Below, piece after piece: positions 1 through 7,822 of a DNA stretch of 64,000 bases. Under the pieces are notes generated by a model. That model saw only the letters and a list, made by a program, of their open reading frames with translations, had not been told where the DNA came from and made no database searches. The stretch covers positions 2,104,679 through 2,168,678 of the forward strand of contig NZ_CP041765.1 in the NCBI RefSeq assembly GCF_007559025.1, read 5' to 3'. Each line of letters opens with the position of its first letter. Position 1 is the stretch's first letter. The position numbers and the translations under genes are program-made. Source of the DNA: Tomitella fengzijianii. Lineage in GTDB: Bacteria > Actinomycetota > Actinomycetes > Mycobacteriales > Mycobacteriaceae.

Positions 1-700
1 CTTCCCGCACGCGAGCGTCGAGGGCCATGACACGTACGCGGTGGCCGAGCGACCCGGGCTGGACCGCTGCCATGCGATGCGTCTCGGCGGGCAACGGGCA
101 CTGGACCTCAGAGGGGTGGGCCTCGACGACATCACGTATGTCGACCTGTATTCGTGCTTCCCCTCGGCGGTACAGATCGCCGCGCGCGAGCTCGGCCTCC
201 CGCTCGACGACCCCGCCCGCCCGCTGACCGTCACGGGCGGGCTGTCCTTCGCCGGCGGACCCTGGTGCAACTACACGGCGCACGCTGTCGCGAGCCTGTC
301 CACCCGCCTGCGCGACGACCCCGGCACGTACGGGCTGGTCACCGCGAACAGCGGCTACCTGACCAAGCAGGCGGTCGGCATCTACAGCACCGAGCCGCCC
401 ACGGGCGGATTCCGCCGCGACTACGTGCAGGACGAGATCGACCGCGTCCCCGCCGTCCGGGCCCTGGACTCCTACGCCGGCCCCGCCTCCCTGGAGGCCT
501 CCACCGTCGTCTACGCCCGATCCGGCGCTCCTGAACGCGTATTCCTCGCTGCCCGCACGCCCACTGGTGAGCGGGTGCTGGCGGTCTCCGACGACAGCGC
601 CGACATCGACGCGCTCGCGTCCTGCGAGGTCGGGTCTTTGGTGGTCGACGTGGCCGCCGACGGGACGTTCCACGTCTCCGGGGCGACCAGGCGCGGGTGA
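1..700 (+). CDS. Thiolase-like / lipid-transfer acetyltransferase, 3' part
   Basis: The gene enters from the left edge; the reading frame is open from base 2 and gives 232 residues. The fragment resembles the C-terminal half of mycobacterial thiolase-like acetyl-CoA acetyltransferases of the Rv0914c type. It has the run YVDLYSCFPSAV, where Cys in the YSCF context matches the thiolase C-terminal region, then GGLSFAGGPWCNYTAHA and a C-terminal OB-like segment. Such proteins are expected to act on acyl-CoA thioesters in lipid or sterol degradation; the exact substrate is unknown. The N-terminal catalytic Cys lies outside the window. A perfect hairpin follows the stop codon. Confidence 0.75.
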   Translation, partial: FPHASVEGHDTYAVAERPGLDRCHAMRLGGQRALDLRGVGLDDITYVDLYSCFPSAVQIAARELGLPLDDPARPLTVTGGLSFAGGPWCNYTAHAVASLSTRLRDDPGTYGLVTANSGYLTKQAVGIYSTEPPTGGFRRDYVQDEIDRVPAVRALDSYAGPASLEASTVVYARSGAPERVFLAARTPTGERVLAVSDDSADIDALASCEVGSLVVDVAADGTFHVSGATRRG

Positions 701-705
701 CGCTC

Positions 706-772
706 GCGCCGAGTTGGTGGTTCCGCGGTGACTACGGGCGGTTGGAGCACCGGAGAACCACCAACTCGGCGC
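706..772. repeat. Perfect 18-bp inverted repeat between convergent genes
   Basis: The arms at 706-723 and 755-772 are exactly complementary over 18 bases (GCGCCGAGTTGGTGGTTC and its complement). The 31-base loop contains a smaller CGGTG/CACCG pairing. It lies between the thiolase-like stop at 700 and the convergent lipoprotein stop at 900. It could act as a two-way terminator, although it has no T run. It could equally be a copy of a dispersed palindromic element. Confidence 0.7.
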
Positions 773-899
773 GGCACAGAAAATCGGCGTTGGCCAGCCG
801 GCCACGCCCCCCCGGGGCCGGTCACCTGCCGAGACTTCCCACCCGATCCGGGTCGAGCCGACATGCCAGCCTGACAAAACATCGAGGCCAGGTGCACTG

Positions 900-2516
900 T
901 CATGATTTCCAGGCGTTCCCGAGAAGCACCATGGTATTGGCCGATCCCGTGACTCCGTGTACGTTCTTCTGCCACGCAAGATACTCCGGATAGTAACCAT
1001 GCACGAGGAACGGGACGTCTTCGTTCAGCTGCCGCTGAATGTCAGCCATTATCGCAAGTTTTGTCGTGTGATCAGAGGCCGATTGAAACTCGTCGATCAA
1101 CGAGTCCATGGCTGGGCTCGTGTACATTCCGTACACCTGCTTCCCCCCGCTGTGCATGGCTGCCGACATTTTCGGGAACGGGTCCGGGTCACGCAGGCTC
1201 AACCCCCAGACTCCCAGGTCGTAGTCCTGTTCGGCGGCGATGCGGCGAATCTGGTCGCCGGTCGTGGGTAGTGTCTGGAGGTCCACGTCGAAGCCGACCG
1301 CGTCGAGGTGTGCCACCATCGCCTGGGCTTGGCTGACCTTCTGCGGGTTGCTCCCGGTGACCATCACAAGCTTGCCGTCGAAGCCTTCCGCCTTTACCTG
1401 GTCGACGAGTTGACGGGCCGCCTGAGGGTCGGATCGGGGCGCGTCGACGTCCGTGTTCCATTTCGAGTAGTCGGCGAACAACTCGCCCTCCGCGAAGACC
1501 GTGCTGTCGTATCCGCGTTCCGCAATCGCCTCATTATCAACTGCCAGTTGCAGAGCCTTGCGCAACCTCGGATCAGAACCGGGACGTTCTGGATCGGCGT
1601 TGATAAGGGTGACGTTTGCAGCTGCGGTCATGCTCACGTAGCCGGGAAGTTGACGATCAATCATCTTCTGCACATTTTCCGGGTAGCGAACCAGGGCTGT
1701 GTCGACTCCCCCGTTGAAGAGAGTCTCCATGGTGGTCTGGGTGGTCGGAAAGTAGACGAACCTCACTTTCTGGAGGTGTGGCCTGCCATCCCAGTATTCC
1801 TCACGCGCTGTGAGGGTCATTGAAGTTCCGGGCTGCCAGTCATGAAGAGTGAACGGTCCGGCTCCGATGGGTTTGAACTCGTCTCCCGGCGCCCCCGCCG
1901 CCGGGGCGACGATCATGCCGGCGCCAGTCGTCAGCGTATGGGGAAAGTCCGGCCATGCCCTGTTGAGCGTGTAGACGACAGTTCTGGGGTCGGGTGTGTC
2001 GATCGCTGCGACGTTGTCGTTCCAGAGGGGCGCTTCCGGACCGGCTGCGGACGCATACCGCTCCTGGCTGGCCTTGACGGACGCGGCGTCGACCGGAGTC
2101 CCGTCGGAGAAGGCCACGCCGTCGCGCAGGGTCAAGGTCCAGGTGGTGAAGGCGTCATCGTGGACGAGGACCGCGGCCATCTGCGGGACCACGGAATCGG
2201 TGGCGGCGTCGTATCGCATCAGCGAGTCGTAGATGTTGATCATCTCGACGCCACCGGTGGTGACTGCCGCGATCGCCTTGGCAGGGTCGAGAGATGCCGG
2301 CTCGGAGTATGCGCCGAAGGTGAGGATCCCGCCGCGGTCCGGCTTGTCTTCGTCATTGCCGCTATTGATCATGCCGTCATGCAGGGCGGCCAAATCGCCT
2401 TCCTGCGCAGCGGACCCGCCGTCCGCGTCGTTGCTCGCGCATCCCGATATCAAGACGGCCAGGGCAGCCATGGCGGTGCCGAGCCGCCGTGCGGTGCGGG
2501 TAGTGGGAGTGAGCAT
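900..2516 (-). CDS. ABC transporter solute-binding lipoprotein, peptide/opine family 5
   Basis: This 538-residue protein has a lipoprotein signal peptide with the lipobox LISGC near residue 26. It then shows the SBP family 5 (OppA/DppA-like) pattern, including SDGTPVDAASVKAS and the later YDLGVWGLSLRDPDPF segment. It should capture a small peptide, amino-acid conjugate or similar solute outside the membrane. The start has a good ribosome site (AGGAAGG). It follows the M20 amidohydrolase by about 105 bp on the same strand, so the pair probably forms an operon for uptake and hydrolysis of an amide substrate. No permease or ATPase genes are nearby, so it must use components encoded elsewhere. 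Confidence 0.88.
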   Translation of the reverse strand: MLTPTTRTARRLGTAMAALAVLISGCASNDADGGSAAQEGDLAALHDGMINSGNDEDKPDRGGILTFGAYSEPASLDPAKAIAAVTTGGVEMINIYDSLMRYDAATDSVVPQMAAVLVHDDAFTTWTLTLRDGVAFSDGTPVDAASVKASQERYASAAGPEAPLWNDNVAAIDTPDPRTVVYTLNRAWPDFPHTLTTGAGMIVAPAAGAPGDEFKPIGAGPFTLHDWQPGTSMTLTAREEYWDGRPHLQKVRFVYFPTTQTTMETLFNGGVDTALVRYPENVQKMIDRQLPGYVSMTAAANVTLINADPERPGSDPRLRKALQLAVDNEAIAERGYDSTVFAEGELFADYSKWNTDVDAPRSDPQAARQLVDQVKAEGFDGKLVMVTGSNPQKVSQAQAMVAHLDAVGFDVDLQTLPTTGDQIRRIAAEQDYDLGVWGLSLRDPDPFPKMSAAMHSGGKQVYGMYTSPAMDSLIDEFQSASDHTTKLAIMADIQRQLNEDVPFLVHGYYPEYLAWQKNVHGVTGSANTMVLLGNAWKS

Positions 2517-2621
2517 GGAGCCTTCCTCGAGAGGTGCAGGAGATTGGAGGATCGCCGGTGGAACCGCGTGTCGCCGCGATTGCGAGCGGTGACAGCCGCA
2601 TGCACTGCGGACTCCGCAGGA

Positions 2622-3875
2622 TCAGTTATGCAGTCGATCCCAGGCGAGTTTCGCCAACAGCGCGGACTGGTCCGCGAGCAAAGCGTCATCGAAGAGCACA
2701 TCCGGCGAGTGGCTGTATGCCGCGGTAGCGGGATCGATATGAAGCGGGCTGGCGCCGAGCAGGATGTAGCTGCCCGGAATCTGCTCGAGAACGAAGGAGA
2801 AGTCTTCCGAGCCGAATCGCGGTGTCATCGTGGACTCCACGCGGCCGTGCCCGAACATCGTGGTGATCGTGGCCAGTGCGCGCTGCGTCTCGGCCGGGTC
2901 GGTGACGGTCACCGGATACGACCGCTCGAAATCGACCTCGACGTCGAGCCCGTGAGCGTGCGCGATACCTGCGGCGATCCTTCGCGACTCCGCTTCGACA
3001 ACCTCGAGCGTCTCCGTTGAGAACGTGCGCACCGTGGCGGAGAGACGGGCCCTCTCCGGCAGGACGTTCACCGCATCGCTGGCTTCCACGCGGGTGACCG
3101 ATACGACCGCAGGGTCGAGAACGTCGATACGGCGGGTGACCATCGCCTGCAACGCCAGAACGGTCTCAGCCAGGGCGGGGACCGGATCGCGTCCTTGGTG
3201 CGGGCGACTGCCGTGTCCGCCGGACCCGGTCAACGTCACGCTCAGGACACTGGAGCTGCCGAGGATGGGGCCCGAACGAGTGCGGAACCGGCCGTTGACC
3301 CCGGGGCCCACGTGCACCGCGTATGCGGCCACCGGAAGCGATCCGGAGGCCTCGAGCGCCCCCTCCTCGATCATCACGCGAGCGCCGCCGTGACCTTCCT
3401 CGCCGGGCTGGAACATGAACAGGACATCACCGTGCAGATCGCGGCGGCGGCCGGACAGCAGGTGGGCCGCCCCCACGAGTCCAGCGGCATGCATGTCGTG
3501 GCCGCAAGCGTGCATCGCCCCGTTCGTCGACCTGTACGGCAGGTCGTTGTCTTCAACGACCGGGAGTGCGTCCATGTCGCCGCGCAAAAGGACCGTGGGT
3601 CCGGGATGCGCACCGCGCAGGACCGCGACAATCGAAGTTGTGCGCTCACCGAGGGTGACCTCCAGATCGAGCCCGTCCAACTCCGCGAGTACCGACGCCT
3701 GCGTGTTCGGCAACATCAGCCCGATCTCAGGCTGCGCATGCAGGCGACGCCGCAGATCGATGAGCCTCGGCGACAGAGCCGCTGCCGCGGCGAGGAACTC
3801 CCGGCCGCGTGATCGGGTGTCGTCATCGAGACTCGAAGCGGCGGTTGCCTGCGTAGTCGGCGACTGACTGCTCAA
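2622..3875 (-). CDS. M20-family amidohydrolase (hippurate/aminoacylase type)
   Basis: This metal-dependent hydrolase probably cleaves N-acyl amino acids or a related amide. Visible family features are GDMDALPV, CGHDMHAAGLVGAAH, PGEEGHGGA and, near the C-terminus, RFGSEDFSF, which together supply the two-metal site and catalytic Glu. An ATG at 3962 would add 29 low-complexity residues across the intergenic region and has no ribosome site. I chose the TTG at 3875, preceded by AGGGAG at a spacing of about five bases, giving 417 residues, close to the family norm. It is divergent from an Lrp/AsnC gene and upstream of a solute-binding lipoprotein, which suggests local substrate-induced control. 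Confidence 0.85.
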   Translation of the reverse strand: MSSQSPTTQATAASSLDDDTRSRGREFLAAAAALSPRLIDLRRRLHAQPEIGLMLPNTQASVLAELDGLDLEVTLGERTTSIVAVLRGAHPGPTVLLRGDMDALPVVEDNDLPYRSTNGAMHACGHDMHAAGLVGAAHLLSGRRRDLHGDVLFMFQPGEEGHGGARVMIEEGALEASGSLPVAAYAVHVGPGVNGRFRTRSGPILGSSSVLSVTLTGSGGHGSRPHQGRDPVPALAETVLALQAMVTRRIDVLDPAVVSVTRVEASDAVNVLPERARLSATVRTFSTETLEVVEAESRRIAAGIAHAHGLDVEVDFERSYPVTVTDPAETQRALATITTMFGHGRVESTMTPRFGSEDFSFVLEQIPGSYILLGASPLHIDPATAAYSHSPDVLFDDALLADQSALLAKLAWDRLHN

Positions 3876-3927
3876 GTGCGCTCCCTGGGATGTTCGGCCG
3901 CCCGAGGACGACCGATGGTGATGTGCG

Positions 3928-3939
3928 GTGCAGTTGCAC
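3928..3939. promoter_or_regulatory. Candidate operator in the amidohydrolase/AsnC divergent region
   Basis: GTGCA-GT-TGCAC is a perfect 5-2-5 inverted repeat. It lies between the TTG start of the amidohydrolase (3875) and the ATG of the Lrp/AsnC regulator (4032). Divergent regulators of this family usually bind such sites to control both genes. Calling it an operator is inference; the symmetry is read directly. Confidence 0.35.
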
Positions 3940-4031
3940 AAACTAGACAGCACGCCCGGCAAAGATGAAGACTCTGGCCAGAAACTCGCATGATAAGCGC
4001 CCTACCCGCCTATCCACCGCAAGGATCTGTC

Positions 4032-5021
4032 ATGAACTTCGAACTGGATCTGCAAATTCTCAGCGCCGTCCAGCTCAATCCGCGCATCTCGTGGACGCGC
4101 CTGGCCGCGATCCTCTCGGTCGATCCCTCGACGATCTCGCGGCGATGGACGCGCATGCGGGACAACCGCACCGTCTGGACGACATGCTTCGCGGTCCCCA
4201 AGCCCGTCAGCGAACACATGATGTACGCCTTCGTCGAGCTGAGCTGCGCACCGGGGCGCCGGCAACAGATCATCGATGTGCTCACCGACGAACACCGGAT
4301 CTACAGCGTCAACTGCACGTCGGGATCACGGGACCTGTTCCTGATCGTCTCCGCCCCGGGGCTCGTCGCTCTCGACGGCTACATCGACGACCGGATCACG
4401 TCCATATCCGGCGTCACCGGTGCGAAGACCCACTTCGTGCAGTCCGTCCACCTCGACGGACCCGGCAGCCGGCTCGGTTTCCTCACCGACAGCCAGGCGA
4501 AGGACGTACTGCAGACCGTTCCCGTTCCCACACGGCGGATCCCGATGTCCGAGTCCTACCTGGACCTGATCTCCGCTCTCGCAGGGGACATCCGACGCCC
4601 GGTGTCGGACGTGCAGCGGGAGGTCGGTCGTTCGGTGTCCTCCGTGTCCCGGGGAATCGAAGCGCTTCTCGGCGTCGAGTGGGCGCGGTGGCGGGTCGAC
4701 ATCGCACACGACCACATGGGGTGGGAAGCGGAAGCGATGCTGTGGCTGCGCGTCGACCACCCCGAACGTGACCGCGTCATCGCGATGGTCACCAAGCAGC
4801 CGCACGTGCGCCTGTGCGCATCCGTCGTAGGAGAAGCGAACCTGGTCGGCTCGTTCTGGATGCGCGACCTCTACGAGTTGGACGCGATCGAACGACGACT
4901 CCAAAGCGCCTTTCCGGAGGTAAGCGTTGTCGACCGTTGGATCATCCCGCGTGTCGCCAAACGCACCGGGCATGTACTCGACGGCGAGGGGCTGTGGAGC
5001 CACTTCATCGGCCTCCAGTGA
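4032..5021 (+). CDS. Lrp/AsnC-family transcriptional regulator with two tandem halves
   Basis: This is a 329-residue DNA-binding regulator. The N-terminal helix-turn-helix (LAAILSVDPSTISRRW, about residues 23-38) is followed by an AsnC ligand-binding fold. A second HTH-like segment (DVQREVGRSVSSVSRGIEALL) begins around residue 190, with a second ligand-binding half, so the protein is twice the usual AsnC length. An upstream ATG at 3990 lacks a ribosome site. The ATG at 4032 has AAGGA about six bases before it and was chosen. It is divergent from the amidohydrolase/lipoprotein pair, its most likely target. The effector is probably an amino acid or the hydrolase substrate. Confidence 0.85.
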   Translation: MNFELDLQILSAVQLNPRISWTRLAAILSVDPSTISRRWTRMRDNRTVWTTCFAVPKPVSEHMMYAFVELSCAPGRRQQIIDVLTDEHRIYSVNCTSGSRDLFLIVSAPGLVALDGYIDDRITSISGVTGAKTHFVQSVHLDGPGSRLGFLTDSQAKDVLQTVPVPTRRIPMSESYLDLISALAGDIRRPVSDVQREVGRSVSSVSRGIEALLGVEWARWRVDIAHDHMGWEAEAMLWLRVDHPERDRVIAMVTKQPHVRLCASVVGEANLVGSFWMRDLYELDAIERRLQSAFPEVSVVDRWIIPRVAKRTGHVLDGEGLWSHFIGLQ

Positions 5022-5202
5022 TCCCGAGCGGTGTCAACGGCCTGGTGAGAATGACGACCGTTTCCGGCCCCGACGTGCCGCGGGGAAGAGGCAGCGCGGC
5101 AGCAGGAGCCGTGTCGGGCAGGTCCGCGGTGTCCGCCCGTCCTTCAGACGGACTACTTCCGCAATTCCTGGCATCGCGAACCGGCACTCCGCCCCCGCGG
5201 CA

Positions 5203-6645
5203 TCACTGGAGCCCGCGCTCCCCCACCGAATCCTGGATCCGCGCGAACGGCCGCGCCTCCTCGACCGCGTAGGCCATCTCCAGCAGCCGCGCCTCCGATC
5301 CCATCGGGCCGGCGATCTGGACCCCGATCGGCGTGCCCTGCGAGCTCAGCCCGAACGGCAGCGAGACGGCCGGGTCGCCCGAGGCGTTCTGCAGCGGCGT
5401 GAACCCCACCCACGCCAGCAGCCGCTCCATCGCGATGTCGAACGGCAGCGTGGGGTCGATGTGCCCGATCCGCGGTGTGAGGTGGCTGACCGTGGGCGTG
5501 AGCACCAGGTCGTAGCCGGCGTACAGCTCCCGCGAGCGGCGGGCCGAGCCGTGCAGCCGGGCGATCGCCGCCGGCAGCCGGTGCAGGCGGTGCAGCGAGT
5601 AACCGGCGAACCCGCGCGTGAGCGACTCGGTGCGGTGCCAGTCGAACGACTTGTCGAAGGTGCGCTTGCCGGTGGCGTTCATGTAGAGGAACAGCAGGCC
5701 GTAGTACGTCTTGAAGTCCTCTTCGAAGCTCGCCGGCACCGGCGCGGCGATCTCCTCGACGTGGTGGCCCATCGACTCGAGCAGCCGGGCGGCGTCGCGC
5801 ACTGCGGCCGCCGTCTCGGCGTCGGTGGGCGTGAACGGCGACTCGATCACCATCGCGACGCGCAGCGGCCCCTCGCCGGCGCCGCGCACGTCCCCCACCG
5901 GCGGAAGACCGTGCACCGGACGGAGGCGCTCCGTCTCGCGCAGGTAGGCGGCAGTGTCGCGCACGGTGCGGGTGAGCACCCCGTCGGCGACCACCCGCAC
6001 CGGCATGCGGCTCATCAGCGCGTCCTGCGGCACGCGCCCGCGGCTCGGCTTGAGCCCGACGAGCCCGCACGCGGCGGCGGGGATGCGGATCGAACCGCCG
6101 CCGTCGTTGCCGTGCGCGAACGGCACCACCCCGGCCGCGACGAGCGCCGCCGACCCGGCCGAGGACGCGCCCGACGTGTAGTCGGTGTCCCACGGGTTGC
6201 GCACCTCCCGGCCGGGCGATTCGGCGCTGGCGGAGATCCCGAACTCGGAGAGCTGCGTCTTGCCCAGGCACACCGGCCCGAGCCGCCGGAACGACGCGGC
6301 GAACTCCCCGTCGGCGGGCGCAGGCTGCGCCAGGTAGGCCGCGGATCCCTCCTGCGTGGGCAGCCCCGCGACGTCCACGTTGTCCTTGATGAACGTGGGC
6401 ACGCCCGCGAAGAAGCCGCCCACCGGCGACGTCGCGCTGCGGCGGGCCCGGTCGAAGTCGGCACACGCGATGGCCCCCAGCGCCGGGTCGACGGCCTCGG
6501 CGCGCCGGATCGCCGCCTCCACCACCTCGGCCGCCGACACCCGCCCGCCGCGGATCGCCTCGGCCACGCCGACGGCGTCGAGCTCGCCCAGGGCGTCGTC
6601 GGCGAAGGCGTGGATACGTTGGACGGGTGTCTGGGAATCGGCCAT
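5203..6645 (-). CDS. Amidase-signature family amidase
   Basis: This 480-residue amidase hydrolyses a carboxamide to acid and ammonia. The Ser-cisSer-Lys triad is visible: Lys in PTFIKDNVDV, and serines in TSGASSAGSAALVAAG and GGGSIRIPAAACGLVGLKPS. These form a complete signature domain of normal length. No signal peptide is seen, so it is probably cytoplasmic. It stands alone between the AsnC regulator and a HIRAN locus. The substrate cannot be inferred. The window also contains a formamidase (33828-35072), so amide use may be a wider trait of this strain. Confidence 0.9.
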   Translation of the reverse strand: MADSQTPVQRIHAFADDALGELDAVGVAEAIRGGRVSAAEVVEAAIRRAEAVDPALGAIACADFDRARRSATSPVGGFFAGVPTFIKDNVDVAGLPTQEGSAAYLAQPAPADGEFAASFRRLGPVCLGKTQLSEFGISASAESPGREVRNPWDTDYTSGASSAGSAALVAAGVVPFAHGNDGGGSIRIPAAACGLVGLKPSRGRVPQDALMSRMPVRVVADGVLTRTVRDTAAYLRETERLRPVHGLPPVGDVRGAGEGPLRVAMVIESPFTPTDAETAAAVRDAARLLESMGHHVEEIAAPVPASFEEDFKTYYGLLFLYMNATGKRTFDKSFDWHRTESLTRGFAGYSLHRLHRLPAAIARLHGSARRSRELYAGYDLVLTPTVSHLTPRIGHIDPTLPFDIAMERLLAWVGFTPLQNASGDPAVSLPFGLSSQGTPIGVQIAGPMGSEARLLEMAYAVEEARPFARIQDSVGERGLQ

Positions 6646-6739
6646 GGGGTCACGCTAACCGATCCGCGAGCGGTCCGACGGGATTGCGCGAGTCATACCC
6701 CGAGCCGCGGCAGTCCGACACGGGCGATCGCTCACCTCC

Positions 6740-6784
6740 GGTTCCCGCAGGGGAACCCAGCGGCGACGCGTGACGTCATAGAAT
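6740..6784 (+). promoter_or_regulatory. Candidate promoter/operator of the HipA-remnant/HIRAN locus
   Basis: GGTTCCC at 6740-6746 pairs with GGGAACC at 6752-6758 across five bases. An 8-bp palindrome, TGACGTCA, lies at 6771-6778, immediately followed by TAGAAT (6779-6784), a reasonable -10 element. The GTG of the downstream short ORF is at 6828. The clustered symmetry before a toxin-like locus suggests autoregulation; this is inference. Confidence 0.35.
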
Positions 6785-6827
6785 CCGGAGAGACAGTGCC
6801 AGGACGAAGCGGCTCCCCAGGAGGACT

Positions 6828-7019
6828 GTGCCGATCACGAACCCGCCCGAGAACTTCGCCATCGTCGATTCATCGGAATGGGAGTTCGTCGCCATCGAGC
6901 CATCCGGGGCCGATGCAAAACAATGGCTGACCGTGCCCGGCGGGGGCAAGGCTCTGTTCAAGCCCAATCGACCGCGTGAGTCCGGCGAACAAGGTGAGGA
7001 TTCGATGCTCGATGCCTGA
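6828..7019 (+). pseudogene. Remnant of a HipA/CtkA-like kinase (N-terminus only)
   Basis: The 63-codon ORF starts at GTG just after AGGAGG. Its sequence reads like the first about 58 residues of actinobacterial HipA-domain kinases, which begin with a W-E element followed by KQWL, a GG turn and ALFKPNR, then a GED motif. Here it runs GEQGED and after only five more codons stops, so the whole kinase body, with its ATP-binding and catalytic residues, is missing. The last bases overlap the ATG of the HIRAN gene by eight, as expected if an internal deletion joined the 5' end to the 3' end of the original gene. A genuine small protein is possible but less likely. Confidence 0.55.
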
Positions 7020-7785
7020 TTCCCTCGCGACCCTGCCCCACGCGCACGATGCCGACTCCACCACCGCCACCGAGCTCATCGTCGCGTGGCAGAACCCGCA
7101 TACCCGCGCTATCCGTCCCGTGGGCCGCCTCACGTCCGACGGCCCCGACTACGTGTTCTCGTACCTGAGCTCGGCTCCAGAGGTCGCAGGGTTCCGCCCG
7201 ATCATCGGGTTTCCCCACTTCCACCGCGCCTACCGGTCACCGACGTTGTTCCCGGTGTTTAGCCAGCGGCTCATGAGCGCAACCCGCCCCGATTTCGCCT
7301 GGTACTCCGACATTCTCGGCCTGCCGGTCGACGCTGCTCCACTCACCGTCCTCGGTCGTTCCACCGGCCGGCGGGAAGGCGACAGCCTCATGTTCATCCC
7401 GAATCCGCCGGTCGCCCCCGACGGCAAGAGCACCAGCACCTTCTTCGTCCATGGCCTCCGGCACGTCGCCCACGCCGAGGCGCACTTGGCGCTCTGCGCC
7501 GAGGGAGATGCCGCCACCCTGCGGGCCGAACCGGACAACCCGGTGAATCCACGAGCGTTGCTGGTCATCAGCGACGCCGGGCACCGGATCGGGTGGGTAC
7601 CAGATCTTCTGCTCGACTACGTGCATGCCATGCGGGAGCACTCCTCCCCTCGCGTCGCAATCGCGCAGATCAACCCACCGACGGCTCCGCCGAACCTACG
7701 GCTCCGCATCACCATTCACGGTGCGGTGACTCCCGGATTCGAAATGTTCGGCAGCCCCACGGCGGGCGTCGCAGCACGAGGCTAA
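7012..7785 (+). CDS. HIRAN-domain protein, partner of a lost HipA-like kinase
   Basis: This 257-residue protein starts at an ATG overlapping the previous stop. The N-terminal half has features of the HIRAN-like proteins encoded beside HipA-type kinases: IVAWQNPHTRAIRPVGRL, an F-Y-S-Y strand, a GFPHFHRAY segment and LFPVFSQRL. The central part has LGRSTGRREGD and a conserved FFVHGLRHV. The C-terminal part (NPRALLVISDAGHRIGWVPDLL) resembles the HIRAN fold that binds DNA ends or single-stranded DNA. In intact loci such proteins act with the adjacent kinase as a toxin-antitoxin-like or stress module. Here the kinase is truncated, so the retained role is unclear. Confidence 0.65.
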   Translation: MPDSLATLPHAHDADSTTATELIVAWQNPHTRAIRPVGRLTSDGPDYVFSYLSSAPEVAGFRPIIGFPHFHRAYRSPTLFPVFSQRLMSATRPDFAWYSDILGLPVDAAPLTVLGRSTGRREGDSLMFIPNPPVAPDGKSTSTFFVHGLRHVAHAEAHLALCAEGDAATLRAEPDNPVNPRALLVISDAGHRIGWVPDLLLDYVHAMREHSSPRVAIAQINPPTAPPNLRLRITIHGAVTPGFEMFGSPTAGVAARG

Positions 7786-7822
7786 CCGAGCCTGCACCCT
7801 CGGCGGGTGCTGCCGACACCCG

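Noticed and set aside
900-2516. The solute-binding lipoprotein and the second one at 47362-49173 as paralogues from recent duplication
   Set aside because: They share only family-level features; lengths, signal sequences and contexts differ and the second is part of conserved synteny.
2517-2621. Considered a riboswitch or leader upstream of the solute-binding lipoprotein
   Set aside because: The gap is only 105 bp, has no conserved aptamer elements that I can see, and is explained as an intra-operon spacer.
3876-3962. N-terminal extension of the amidohydrolase from the ATG at 3962
   Set aside because: It would cover the intergenic inverted repeat, is low-complexity and lacks a ribosome site, whereas the TTG at 3875 has one.
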